Shown: positions 8,818 to 18,500 of the stretch, piece after piece | Layout of the letters: each line of letters opens with the position of its first letter | How positions within the stretch are numbered: position 1 is the stretch's first letter | Origin: Streptomyces halobius | GTDB lineage: Bacteria > Actinomycetota > Actinomycetes > Streptomycetales > Streptomycetaceae | DNA: 64,000 nt | Direction: 5' to 3' | Assembly: GCF_023277745.1 (NCBI RefSeq) | Contig: NZ_CP086322.1 | Coordinates: 8,556,001-8,620,000, forward strand | The notes under the pieces: model-generated | What the model saw: only the letters and a program-made list of their open reading frames with translations | What the model was told of the DNA's origin: nothing | The model's database searches: none | Made by a program: the position numbers and the translations under genes

Positions 8818-11800
8818 CAGGCGCAGTTGCCGGACGAGGGGGCGCAGATGCCCCCTCCGCCCCTGCCGCCATTGTCCTCAGGGTAGAAGGAGTCCTGCCC
8901 CTTGGAGACGCCGAACGGGTCGACCACGTCCTTGAACAGTTCCCAGCCACCTCGCTTCCACCCGTACTCACCAACATAGCTGGGTGCCTGGGCGGCCGAT
9001 GTCACACCGCCCGCGATGCCGAACGACTTGGCAAAGCCGCGCAGGCGTGTGGGCTCGCCGACCGGCTGGGGGCCCTTGTACTTGGTCGGCTCGAACTTCT
9101 GGCCCGTGAGGTCCTTGACGGCCGCCGTCTTCATGACGTTCCCCATGTTATTCCTGATGGAGTCCTTCATAACTGCGTCCGCCTGGACTGTCTTGTCGAC
9201 CTTTCCGGTGACATCGCGGGAGCTGAGCGCGTTCCAGAGTTCCTTCGCCTCGGACTTGGCGATCGCCAGGTCGTGGTCGTTCAGCAGGTTCTTCATGTTC
9301 TTGCCCGTCTCCCGGGCCTTTCGGTCCAGCTCGAGGATCGAGGACATGTTCCGCAGTGCGCTCCAGCCCTTCTTGATGTGCCACTGCTCCTTGTTGTCGA
9401 GGCGCTTCCCGTTGTTGAACTCGTAGATGATCGCGGTCGCGGCCTTTCCGTCGCCGTAGACCTTCTTCGCCACGTCCTTGGCGTAGATGTTCATCAGGCC
9501 GTCGGCCAGTTTCGTGTTGGTGACCTTTGGCCGGTACGCCCTCGGCTTCGACGCGCCGGGGTTCTTGTTCTTGACCTTGAACGCGTTCTTGGTCGATTCA
9601 ACGAGACTGTTCATGAACTGGTTGAAGAACCAGCCGAAGAACTTCCCGCTCGGATCCGCGTACACCAGCGGGTTGTTGTTCCCGTAGGTGTAGCCGTGCA
9701 TCTGCTGGGCATCCGACGTGACCATCACCGGGTCGACGGAGAGGAACCGACCCGTGCCCGGGTCGTACTCGCGAGCGCCGAGGTGTGTGAACCCGGTGCG
9801 CTTCGTCTCGTCGGTGCCGCCGACGAAGCCCTTGGTGCCGGGCCATGACTTCGGGGCCTCACCGCGCGTGCCGCCGAAGGGCAGCACCCGGCGCTGGGAG
9901 AGGGCCATGTCACCGGCCGCGACGGCCAGGAGGCCCGTGCCGTGGTGGTCGCCGATCGTGAAGGAGAAGGAACCGTCGTCGGAGCGCACGGCCTGGTGGC
10001 CGCTGCCCAGGTCGACGTAGCGGGTGGCCTTCGTCTTGGTCGCGCCCTTGTCCAGTGTGACCTCGGTGTGGCCGAGGTGCAGCGTGGTCCGCTCGCCCGT
10101 GCGGGAGATCAGGCGCTGGCCGTCGGCATCGTAGAGGTATTCGGTGACCTTGTCGGGCTTGCCCTTGACCGGATCGGTCACCTTGGCGAGGTTGCCCTCC
10201 GCGTCCCAGGTCAGCTTCTGGTCACCGCGGCCTGTGGTGTTGCCGGTTTTGTCGTAGGCGTAGCCCGTCTTCTGTGTGCCGGCCGGTCCTTCGGTGGTGA
10301 CCGAGGTCAGCGCGTGGGCCTGTGCGGTGCCAGGCTTGGGATAGGTGTAGGCGCGCTTGACGTCCTTCTTGCTGTCGCCGGTCGGGTCGTGACGGGTCTC
10401 CGAGAGGCGGTTGCCGGTCTTGTCGTAGGTGTACGAGTGCCAGTACGGGGCCGGGCCGCCGATGGCCCCGGCGGACGGAGAGTTCCCGCACGCCTTGTCA
10501 TCCTGCGTCCAGGCCTCGGTCAGGCGCCGCAGGTAGTCGTAGCGGAAGCACTGGTTGTCCGTGCCCGTGCGCGAGACGTCCTTGATCGACAGGACGTTGC
10601 CCGCCTCGTCGTAGGAGTAGCTGGCCTGCTGGTCGACGCCCTTCTGGTCCTCGCGGTCCACGCGGGTGGTGGCCAGGCGCTGGGTGCCCCACTCATAGGT
10701 GTTGGTGACCCACGTCTTCTTGCCGCCGTCCGTCAGGCCCAGTTCGTGCTGCAGCGGCTTGCCGGTGTGGCTGAACTTGGTGGACGCCGTCATGCCCTGC
10801 CCGAACACGGACGTCGGGCGCAGCGTGTCGGCCTCGTAGCCATAGTTGACCGAGCCCCCGGGCAGCGAGCCCGCCGCCGAGTAGCTGATCGAGGCGACCT
10901 TGCCCGACGGCTTGTATGCGGTCCCGGTCTGATAGGTGCCCGCAAGCGCGCCCTCGGACTTCGGGATCACGACCGCGGTCCGCGCGGGGCGGTAGAGCCG
11001 GTCGTAGCCGGTGACCTTGGTGGTGTACTTCGCGTCGCCCACGTAGCGGGTGGACTCGGCGAGCTGTCCCTTGGCGCCGGGGATGGTGTCGTAGGTCCAG
11101 CTCAGGCGCAGCTTGCCGGTCCGCGAGCCCTCGCGGACCTCGGTCTTGCGGCCGCTGTCGTCGTAGACGTTGACGAGGGTGACGCCGCGGGCGTCGGTGC
11201 TGGAGATCAGCTGGTTGTGGTCGTCGTACGTGCTGGTCGTGGTGCCCTTGTCCGGGTCGCTCGATGCGACCGTGCGGCCCAGCTGGTCATAGGTGGTCGT
11301 CCAGCTGTTGCCTGCCGGGTCGGTGACCTTGGACGGCTGGCCGGAGGGCGTGTACTCGTACGTGGTGCTGTCGTACGCCGCGTCGGCCTTCCGTTCGTGG
11401 TGCTGGCGCAGTTCGACCGTGCGGCCGCGGACGTCGGTGATCGTGGTCGTGGCGGTCTCACCCGCCGGCGGGATGACGGTGGTCCGGTCGCCGAGGTAAC
11501 TGGTCGTCGTGGTGTTCAAGACCTTGCCGCCGTCACCGTTCCCGGCGATCATCTGCATCTGCACCGGGCGGCCGAGGCCGTCGTAGGCGGTGCGGGTCTG
11601 TGACTCCACGGGCAGCGCGTCGGCGGGCTTGAACAGCTCGGTGACGGGCTTGCCGTCCGCGTAGTAGTCCGCGAACTTCTTGGTCACCAGGCCCCGTTCG
11701 TCGTAGAAGACGTCCGCGACGAGACGGCCGCCCTCCGGGCCGGGCGCCTGGGACTGTCGTTCCCGCAGGAAGCCGTCGTAGAGCTTGTACGAGGTGACCT

Positions 11801-14800
11801 GGCCGCCGTTGTTGTCGAGCAGCTTGGTGGCGACGGCCACCGGCTTGCCCTCGACGACACGGTAGGCGAATTCGTAGGTCGGCGTGCTGGAGGTCTTGCG
11901 GTCGGCGAGCCACACCTTGGTGGAGCGGCCGAGCGCGTCGTAGGCGAACTGCGTCACCTTGCCGTTGGTGTCCGTCTCCTTGAGTACGTGCCCGCGCAGC
12001 GGATCCAGCTGCGACGTCGTCGTCTGCGCGCTCTTGGGGTCGAGGCGCCTGGCCGGCGGGGATGCCGTCTTGGTCTGTGTGGGCAGGCCGGTGGCTGGGG
12101 TGTAACTCGTCGTCGTGGTCCGGCCGTCGGTGCGCTTGGTGCGCACCGGTGCGCTGTCGCCGATCGCCGTGACGTCGGCCGTGAGGTCCGTCGTCGTCAG
12201 CTCGCGGCCGTAGTTGTCGAAGGTCGCACCGGATTCCAGGTAGCTGGCCTTCGCGCCGTCGTGGCTCTTGAGCGTCGCCGTCGCGGTGGCATCACCCTTC
12301 GTCGGCGCCGCGCCGTAGGCTCCACCGTCATAGGCCGTGCGGACATCACTTATGACGTCCTTGCTGCGGTCGGCCGTGTCAGCGCATCCCTTGGCGACTG
12401 TCTCCACTCGGGAGGGGAGCTGAAGGATGTTCTTGTCGACGTTGGTGGCGTACGTGGTGCGAGTACACCGGTCGTCCGCGTCTGTCGTGTCCTCACCGCG
12501 GTCGTCGACCGAGGTCACGCGCCCGGCGACCGTGTCATAGCTGGTGACGGTGGATGCCGTCCGCCACTTGGCACCCGCGCCACCGTCGAGGGACGTCCAT
12601 GCCCGGGTCAAGGAACTGCCGGTGAAGTTGGCGGTGACAGTACCCCAGTCGCGCACCTTCTTGGCCGTCTCGTGATGCCAAGGACGATTCACCGTCTTAC
12701 CGACCGTATTGCCTCCCGGCTTGTCGAACTGGACGGTCTTGTAGGTGAACCCTGCCATCGCCGCGTCGTCGGTGATCGCAGAGCCCTCGCCGTCGCCGAG
12801 GGGCACACTCACGCTCTTGGTCCCGCCGGACGGTTCCTTGCGGTCGCCGTTCATGCCGCGCAGGAAGTAGGTGTCCGTCTGCGACTTCATGGCCGAAGCG
12901 CCGCCCTGGCCTCCGGCCTTGACCCGGACGTGTCCGTAGCCGCGCCACTGCGACCAGGTCTTGTGCTTCTCCTTGGTCAGGCCGTCGTCGTCGTTGTAGT
13001 GCCAGGCGCCGCCATCCAGATAGTCGTAGGTCGTCACCTGGTCCGGGGAGCCGCCGGTCCGGTCGGTCGCCACCACGGAGGTGACGACGTACTTGTTGAA
13101 CCACTGCCGCACCGGGTCGTTCTTGGCGTCACCTCCGATGTACTGCGGGAAGCAGCGTGTGGTGTTCGACTGCGGTGTCGGCAGCTTGGCCGGGTCACAG
13201 GCGGGCGCCGAGTACCTGGCGTCGATCTGGCCGCCGGACTCGTCGGCGACCGTGGACAGCCGGGACTTGATGAACGGCGCGAAGCCGTCACCGGTCTTGT
13301 CCATGCGGTTGGCGAGCTGCGTGTACGCGAACGTGGTCTTCGGCAGCGTGATCGCCGGGCTCGCGGTGTGGCCCGTGTGCTGGACGCTGTCGAGCAGCAG
13401 CTGATAGTCCGTATCGGCCATGCCCCAGCGGTGGTCAAGCTTCCAGGAGTCGACCTTGCCGTAGCTGCCGTCGGCCTTCAGGACCTCCGTGCTGACCTCG
13501 GTCAGACGCTTGCGGGTCCAGAAGGAGGGGGCGAGGCGTGCGCCGTCGCACTTCTTACCGGCCTCGCAGTTGAGGTCCCAGGGCGTGTCGTACCAGTAGA
13601 ACGACTTCTTGCCGATCGCGTCCGGCGTACACGTGACGCCGTCCTTCGGCAGGCACCGCTCGGAGTTGCCAAAGACGACGCGTGCCTCCGGCTTGGTGCC
13701 GTACATGGACGAGGACTTCAGGCCGTAGTCGATGCGCTTGAGGTAGCCGCCGCGGGTGTACGGGGTCTCGTCCTCAGCCCTGAGGTTGCGGCCGTAATGG
13801 TTGGTCTCCTTGCCGTAGAAGTAGGAGATCGCGTTGCCGTGCGTGTCGACCACATAGTCGAGGTTCCAACGCCAGGCCTGCTGGCACCAGGATTTGGCGT
13901 AGGAGCCGGCGTGGCAGGGTTCACCTGAGTTGTTGCCGAAGACCGGCACGGTCCAGGTGGAGTCCGTGGTCTCCTTGCCGTCCTTCCAGCCCGGCAGGCG
14001 GTGGTAGCCGAAGTAGTAGCGGGTGCCGTTGGGGTCGGTCACCCGCCAGTACTCACCGTCATTGTCGCCGTTGCCGCGGTTGGTGGACTTCAGCCGCTTG
14101 ATCTTGGTGCCGTCGTCTTGCTGCAGCTTCCACTCGTCGTTGCCTGCGGGCACGAGCTCGCCGCCCTTGCCGTTGAACGAGACGAAGGCGTTGTCGTACT
14201 TCCAGCACAGGTCGCCCGGCTTGGTGCCGTCGGCGTTCTTCTGCCCGTCCTCGGCACAGGAGACGTACCGCCGCTCGATGAAGCCCGGGGAGAGGTCGAA
14301 GCCGTCGCCGACCCAGGATGCTTGGTTGTTGGTCGCGCCGGTACGCCCGTCGACGGTGCCGGAGTTGTAGCTCAGACCCACATCGGGAGCGAGGCCGCCG
14401 GGGACCTCCGGCACGGGCATGTCGTAGGCCCAGGTGAAGTCACCGGTATTGAGGTTCGTCTGCCAAGAGGCCGACGGTGACAACGGGGTGGCCTTGTAGT
14501 CGCCCTTGTCGCCCTTGGTGTCAGCAGCGGCGGCGAAGACGGTCGCCCGGCCCGCGCGCAGGGACACCGCGTCCGCAGTGAGGGTCTGCCGGGCGGTGTC
14601 GTTCTTCGCGTCGACCGGGGTGCCGGTCCGGCACTCGGTCTTGCCGGGATTGGTGAGGACACAGGCCGGGAGCTGGATCAGCTTGAGGCGGGAGGCGTAG
14701 CCGCCGCCGAAGGCGCCGGCGAAGTCCCCGTAGTCGACGGTGACGGAGACGTCGCCAGTGGTGGCCGCGGGCTCAGGCTTGGAATCGGGCTTGGGCTCGG

Positions 14801-15344
14801 GCGTGGGCTTGGGCTTGGACTCGGGCTTGGCTGTGGTCTTGAGGGAGCTCCTTGCGGCGAGGTGGCCGGCGGGCTTCGCGCCCCGGTCGTTCTTCGGCGC
14901 GAGGGTGAACAACAGGCCGTCCAGACCGGCGCGTTCGGAGTGGCCGCGGTCCAGGACCTTGGCTTCCACCGTGCCGTCGAGCGCGCCCTTCCCCTTGCCG
15001 GCCGGGGCCAGCCCGACGGGCAGGTCACCGGCGCGCCGCGCATGCTTGCCGGACTGCCGGGAAAGATCGACCGTCGCCGTTTGCGACTTGGGCCAGTCGG
15101 CCTTGGGTGCCTTTGCGGGCGTACGGGGCCCCGACGTGACCTTGCGGGGTTGGGCCTGGATGCCGTCCTGGCCTGGAACGGGTTTATCGGTCTTCAGCAG
15201 GCCCGGTCGGTCGCTGCCCTGCGCCGCGGACGGGGAGGCGGTGGCGCCCTGGATCAAGCCGCCGACCATGAGGACCGACAGGGCCAGAGCGACGCATTTA
15301 CGTGCTGCGCCTGCACCGCCAGGCGGTGCGGGTATGGGATGCAT
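8817..15344 (-). CDS. Secreted RHS/YD-repeat polymorphic toxin
   Basis: A protein of about 2,175 residues (start placed at the ATG encoding MHPIPAP, followed by a signal peptide with core LALSVLMVGGL; a longer GTG-type start at 15488 is possible). After a Lys/Pro/Glu-rich linker come a large beta-rich shell and dozens of YD repeats (patterns such as YDALGR, YDEAGN, YDKTGN), then the RHS core signature REYDPGTGRFLSVDP...NNPLVYADPSG. The variable tip is the last about 275 residues, with a YGDGKAATA...H-IKK...segment of unknown fold that is the presumed effector, and a Gly/Cys tail. RHS shells encapsulate and release C-terminal toxins in contact competition. It follows the LamG gene and overlaps the immunity gene. 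Confidence 0.85.
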   Translation of the reverse strand: MHPIPAPPGGAGAARKCVALALSVLMVGGLIQGATASPSAAQGSDRPGLLKTDKPVPGQDGIQAQPRKVTSGPRTPAKAPKADWPKSQTATVDLSRQSGKHARRAGDLPVGLAPAGKGKGALDGTVEAKVLDRGHSERAGLDGLLFTLAPKNDRGAKPAGHLAARSSLKTTAKPESKPKPTPEPKPDSKPEPAATTGDVSVTVDYGDFAGAFGGGYASRLKLIQLPACVLTNPGKTECRTGTPVDAKNDTARQTLTADAVSLRAGRATVFAAAADTKGDKGDYKATPLSPSASWQTNLNTGDFTWAYDMPVPEVPGGLAPDVGLSYNSGTVDGRTGATNNQASWVGDGFDLSPGFIERRYVSCAEDGQKNADGTKPGDLCWKYDNAFVSFNGKGGELVPAGNDEWKLQQDDGTKIKRLKSTNRGNGDNDGEYWRVTDPNGTRYYFGYHRLPGWKDGKETTDSTWTVPVFGNNSGEPCHAGSYAKSWCQQAWRWNLDYVVDTHGNAISYFYGKETNHYGRNLRAEDETPYTRGGYLKRIDYGLKSSSMYGTKPEARVVFGNSERCLPKDGVTCTPDAIGKKSFYWYDTPWDLNCEAGKKCDGARLAPSFWTRKRLTEVSTEVLKADGSYGKVDSWKLDHRWGMADTDYQLLLDSVQHTGHTASPAITLPKTTFAYTQLANRMDKTGDGFAPFIKSRLSTVADESGGQIDARYSAPACDPAKLPTPQSNTTRCFPQYIGGDAKNDPVRQWFNKYVVTSVVATDRTGGSPDQVTTYDYLDGGAWHYNDDDGLTKEKHKTWSQWRGYGHVRVKAGGQGGASAMKSQTDTYFLRGMNGDRKEPSGGTKSVSVPLGDGEGSAITDDAAMAGFTYKTVQFDKPGGNTVGKTVNRPWHHETAKKVRDWGTVTANFTGSSLTRAWTSLDGGAGAKWRTASTVTSYDTVAGRVTSVDDRGEDTTDADDRCTRTTYATNVDKNILQLPSRVETVAKGCADTADRSKDVISDVRTAYDGGAYGAAPTKGDATATATLKSHDGAKASYLESGATFDNYGRELTTTDLTADVTAIGDSAPVRTKRTDGRTTTTSYTPATGLPTQTKTASPPARRLDPKSAQTTTSQLDPLRGHVLKETDTNGKVTQFAYDALGRSTKVWLADRKTSSTPTYEFAYRVVEGKPVAVATKLLDNNGGQVTSYKLYDGFLRERQSQAPGPEGGRLVADVFYDERGLVTKKFADYYADGKPVTELFKPADALPVESQTRTAYDGLGRPVQMQMIAGNGDGGKVLNTTTTSYLGDRTTVIPPAGETATTTITDVRGRTVELRQHHERKADAAYDSTTYEYTPSGQPSKVTDPAGNSWTTTYDQLGRTVASSDPDKGTTTSTYDDHNQLISSTDARGVTLVNVYDDSGRKTEVREGSRTGKLRLSWTYDTIPGAKGQLAESTRYVGDAKYTTKVTGYDRLYRPARTAVVIPKSEGALAGTYQTGTAYKPSGKVASISYSAAGSLPGGSVNYGYEADTLRPTSVFGQGMTASTKFSHTGKPLQHELGLTDGGKKTWVTNTYEWGTQRLATTRVDREDQKGVDQQASYSYDEAGNVLSIKDVSRTGTDNQCFRYDYLRRLTEAWTQDDKACGNSPSAGAIGGPAPYWHSYTYDKTGNRLSETRHDPTGDSKKDVKRAYTYPKPGTAQAHALTSVTTEGPAGTQKTGYAYDKTGNTTGRGDQKLTWDAEGNLAKVTDPVKGKPDKVTEYLYDADGQRLISRTGERTTLHLGHTEVTLDKGATKTKATRYVDLGSGHQAVRSDDGSFSFTIGDHHGTGLLAVAAGDMALSQRRVLPFGGTRGEAPKSWPGTKGFVGGTDETKRTGFTHLGAREYDPGTGRFLSVDPVMVTSDAQQMHGYTYGNNNPLVYADPSGKFFGWFFNQFMNSLVESTKNAFKVKNKNPGASKPRAYRPKVTNTKLADGLMNIYAKDVAKKVYGDGKAATAIIYEFNNGKRLDNKEQWHIKKGWSALRNMSSILELDRKARETGKNMKNLLNDHDLAIAKSEAKELWNALSSRDVTGKVDKTVQADAVMKDSIRNNMGNVMKTAAVKDLTGQKFEPTKYKGPQPVGEPTRLRGFAKSFGIAGGVTSAAQAPSYVGEYGWKRGGWELFKDVVDPFGVSKGQDSFYPEDNGGRGGGGICAPSSGNCA

Positions 15345-15524
15345 GGGTAGTTCCGTCCATCGCTGAGAGGCACCACGCCATGGGTGGCGCGGTGCGGGGG
15401 TGGATGGGGTGATGTCGGCGGAGCCGACGGATGGGTGCCGGTCGGAGCCGACAGATGCCGGTGCGTTCCGCCTGAACAGCGAGCACACCGCACCGGCACA
15501 CGGCCGGTCGTGGTGCCTAGAGGT

Positions 15525-18500
15525 CTAGGAGCCCGAGCCGGCCGGGACTTCGGTCGGCACGTCGAACCACGAGCCGGCCAGTTCCTCGATCTGGCTGTCG
15601 TTCAGAGCGCCTTGGAAGACCCAGACGTCGTCGACGGAGCCGCCGAAGTACTCGCCCCAGGCACCGTCGTTCTTCACACGGCCGACCTGCAGGGAGTCGG
15701 TCGCCTTGAAGCTGAGGACGTTGTCACCGGTGGCGGCCCGGTCCTCGCAGGCGACCCCGTCACCGTCCGGGCAGGCCACCTCCTGCAGGACCCCGTTGAC
15801 GTACAGGCGGGCCTGCTTGGCGAAGCCGTCGTAAACCACCGCCAGGTGGTTCCACTCACGCACGTCGTAGAACTCGGTGTTCACGATGCGCTCGTACGCC
15901 CCCGTCGAACCGTCCTTGTCCGGCATCGCCAGCTCCCAACGCCCTCGCGCCTCAGAGTCCTTCGGGTCGGGTACGTAGCGCACCGCGAAGGCGCTCTGCT
16001 TCGCGCCCGCCGCGCTCACCACGGACACCCCGCCCTTCGGCATCGAGGCGGCCTGCACCCACGCGGTCGCCGTGAAGCTGGTGCCGGTGTCGACGGGCAC
16101 CCCGGAGGTCGCGGCGTAGCCGGAGGAGCCGTTGAGGACAAGGCCGCTGTCGCCCATGTAAGCGCCCTCGCCGGACACCTCGGCGCCGCCTCCGAGGGCC
16201 ATCGTGCGGCCCCAATCGGAGTCGTCCGGCGTCGTGACCGGGGAGCCGGTGCTGGCCGCGTCGAACTTCCAGCGGCCCTTGACCAGCGACCGCTGCTGGA
16301 ACAGCTGCCGGACCTCCTCGGCCGACACGGGCCGATCGTAGAGGCGTACGTCGTCAACCTCGCCCGGGAAAAAGGCGCCGGGCTTGCCGCTGTAGTTGCC
16401 CGCGCCGATGTACATCGACCCGTCGGCGCGGAAGGCCCCGCCACGCTTGGTCGAACCGGCCTCCTGGCCGTTGATGTAGAGGGTCAGGGTGTCGGCGACG
16501 GTGTCGTGCACGCCGGTCAGGTGGACCCATTCGCCAACGGTCGCCGTGCCGCCCTTCGGGCCCATCGCACGAATGACGCCCGCGCCCGCCTTGTCCTCCG
16601 CGTACTGGTTGAACACCCAGCGGTCGAGGTCCCTGGAGTAGTACAGCTCGAAGCCGGGGCTCTCTTTGCCCGCCTGCGCAGTGATGATCGCCGCGCCACT
16701 CGGCTTCTTGTCGAGCTTGGCCCAGGCGGAGATCGTGAAGCTGCGAGAGGTGTTCACGTGCGGCCCAGTACTCTGGCCGATGCGGGCGTAGCCGTCGGTA
16801 CCGTTGAACTTCACGGCGTTACCGGCCACACCCTTGCGGCCAGGGGTCACACCGCCATGGAACTTCGCGGGCAGCACGTCGCCGTGGCCCTCGACCCGCG
16901 TAGCCGACTCCGACTCGTCGAGCGGGAACACCGCGAGGGCCGGGCGGCCGGGGTCGCCGATCTGCTTGAGGTCATACAGCTTGGCGACCTCGTTCGCGGA
17001 GACCCGCTTGTCGAATATCTGGAGCTCGTCGACCGTTCCGGGAAAGAACGCGCCGGGCTTGCCACTGTACGAGCCCGCGCCGAGTTGCAGGCCGCGCCGG
17101 GCGTTCCAGGGCTTCGGCAGATCGGCCTCGCCCATCAACTTGCCGTCGACGTAGAGCTGCAGGCGCTTGGCGATGCTGTCGTAGGAGCCGACCAGCTGGG
17201 TCCACTCGCCGACCTTCACGCCGCCGGGCTCGTCCGCCATCGCGCGCACGATCTTCGCGCCTGCCTTGTCCTCCGCATACTGGTTGAAGACCCAGCGGTC
17301 GAGGCCCTTGGAGTAGTAGATCTCGAAGCCCGGACTGTGGTTGCCCGGCTGGGTCACGGCGATTGCCGGGGCGTCCGGCTTCTTGTCGAGCTTCACCCAC
17401 GTCGAGACGGAGAAGCCACGGTCGGTGTTCACCACCGGGATGTCGGTCGCCGCGTACCCGGTGGAGCCGTCGAAGTGCACAGCCGTGCCTTTCTTCCCGG
17501 GGACGCCGGGCTTCGCCCCGCCGTGCAGGACGGCGGGCCGCGCCGGCGCCGATCCCTTCGCCTCCGTCGCCCCGGCGCCCTCGTCCATCTGCCAGGTGGC
17601 GCGCTCGGGCTGGCCTGCCTTCACGCGGTACTGATAGGTGCGGATCTCCGAGGCGTTGCCCGCCTTGTCGAAGGCCTGCGCGGTGACGAAGTTCAGGCCC
17701 GGCTTGCCCGGCAGGACCTTCGCGCTCTTGGCCGCGCCACCAGACGTGGAGATCTCGTGCTGGGAGCTCGGGTCGCCGTTGATGCCGTAGCGGTAGCGGG
17801 TGACATCAGTGGACGACGACTTCAGGGAGAAACTGCCGTACTGGCCCACCCCGTCGAACCACGGGTCATTCGGGTTCTCCGGATCGGAGGCCGGATACTC
17901 CCCGGAGGACACCGTAGGCGCCTTCGGCACGCTGGTGTCGTACACGAAGTAGCAAGCGGTCGGATCGCCCGCCCACGACCACGGCGAGTACTGCGCCCCG
18001 TCATAGGAGCGCACGTACCAGTGCACCTGCTTGTTCGACGGGATCGACTTGGGCAGGCTGAGGGAGAAGCTGGAGCCGGACTTCTTCGCCGACGTCCGCG
18101 CCGGCTTCCAGCGCGGGATCAGGCCCTTGCCGTCGCCTGCATCCCAGTTGGCCTGGAACTGCACCGACACGCTGTCCTTGTCGGGGTCGGTGACGTTGTT
18201 GGCGTAGATCTTGCCGAGTGTACGTACCCGCGATGCACTCCCAGGCTTCTTGCAGGTGCCGCCGTACTCCATCGTCAGCTGCGACATCTTGATCTGGGAC
18301 GGCGGGCGGTTGTACTTCACACGCAGGTACGCCTTGTCGGAGAACCGCTTCCAGCCGTACTTGTCGCCCTCGGACGTGGCCTTCATTCCGAAGGTCATTG
18401 TCGGCCACTTCTTGGTGGCGGCTTCCTGCAGCGCGGACTTGATGTTGAATTCCGCGTCCCTGGCGCCACAGCCGGAGTAGCCGTAGGCGAAGGACTTCGA

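Noticed and set aside
9942..13928. Two long plus-strand frames (553 and 646 codons) inside the RHS gene
   Set aside because: Complement of the RHS coding frame; composition is Val/Arg/Gly shadow and no start signal.
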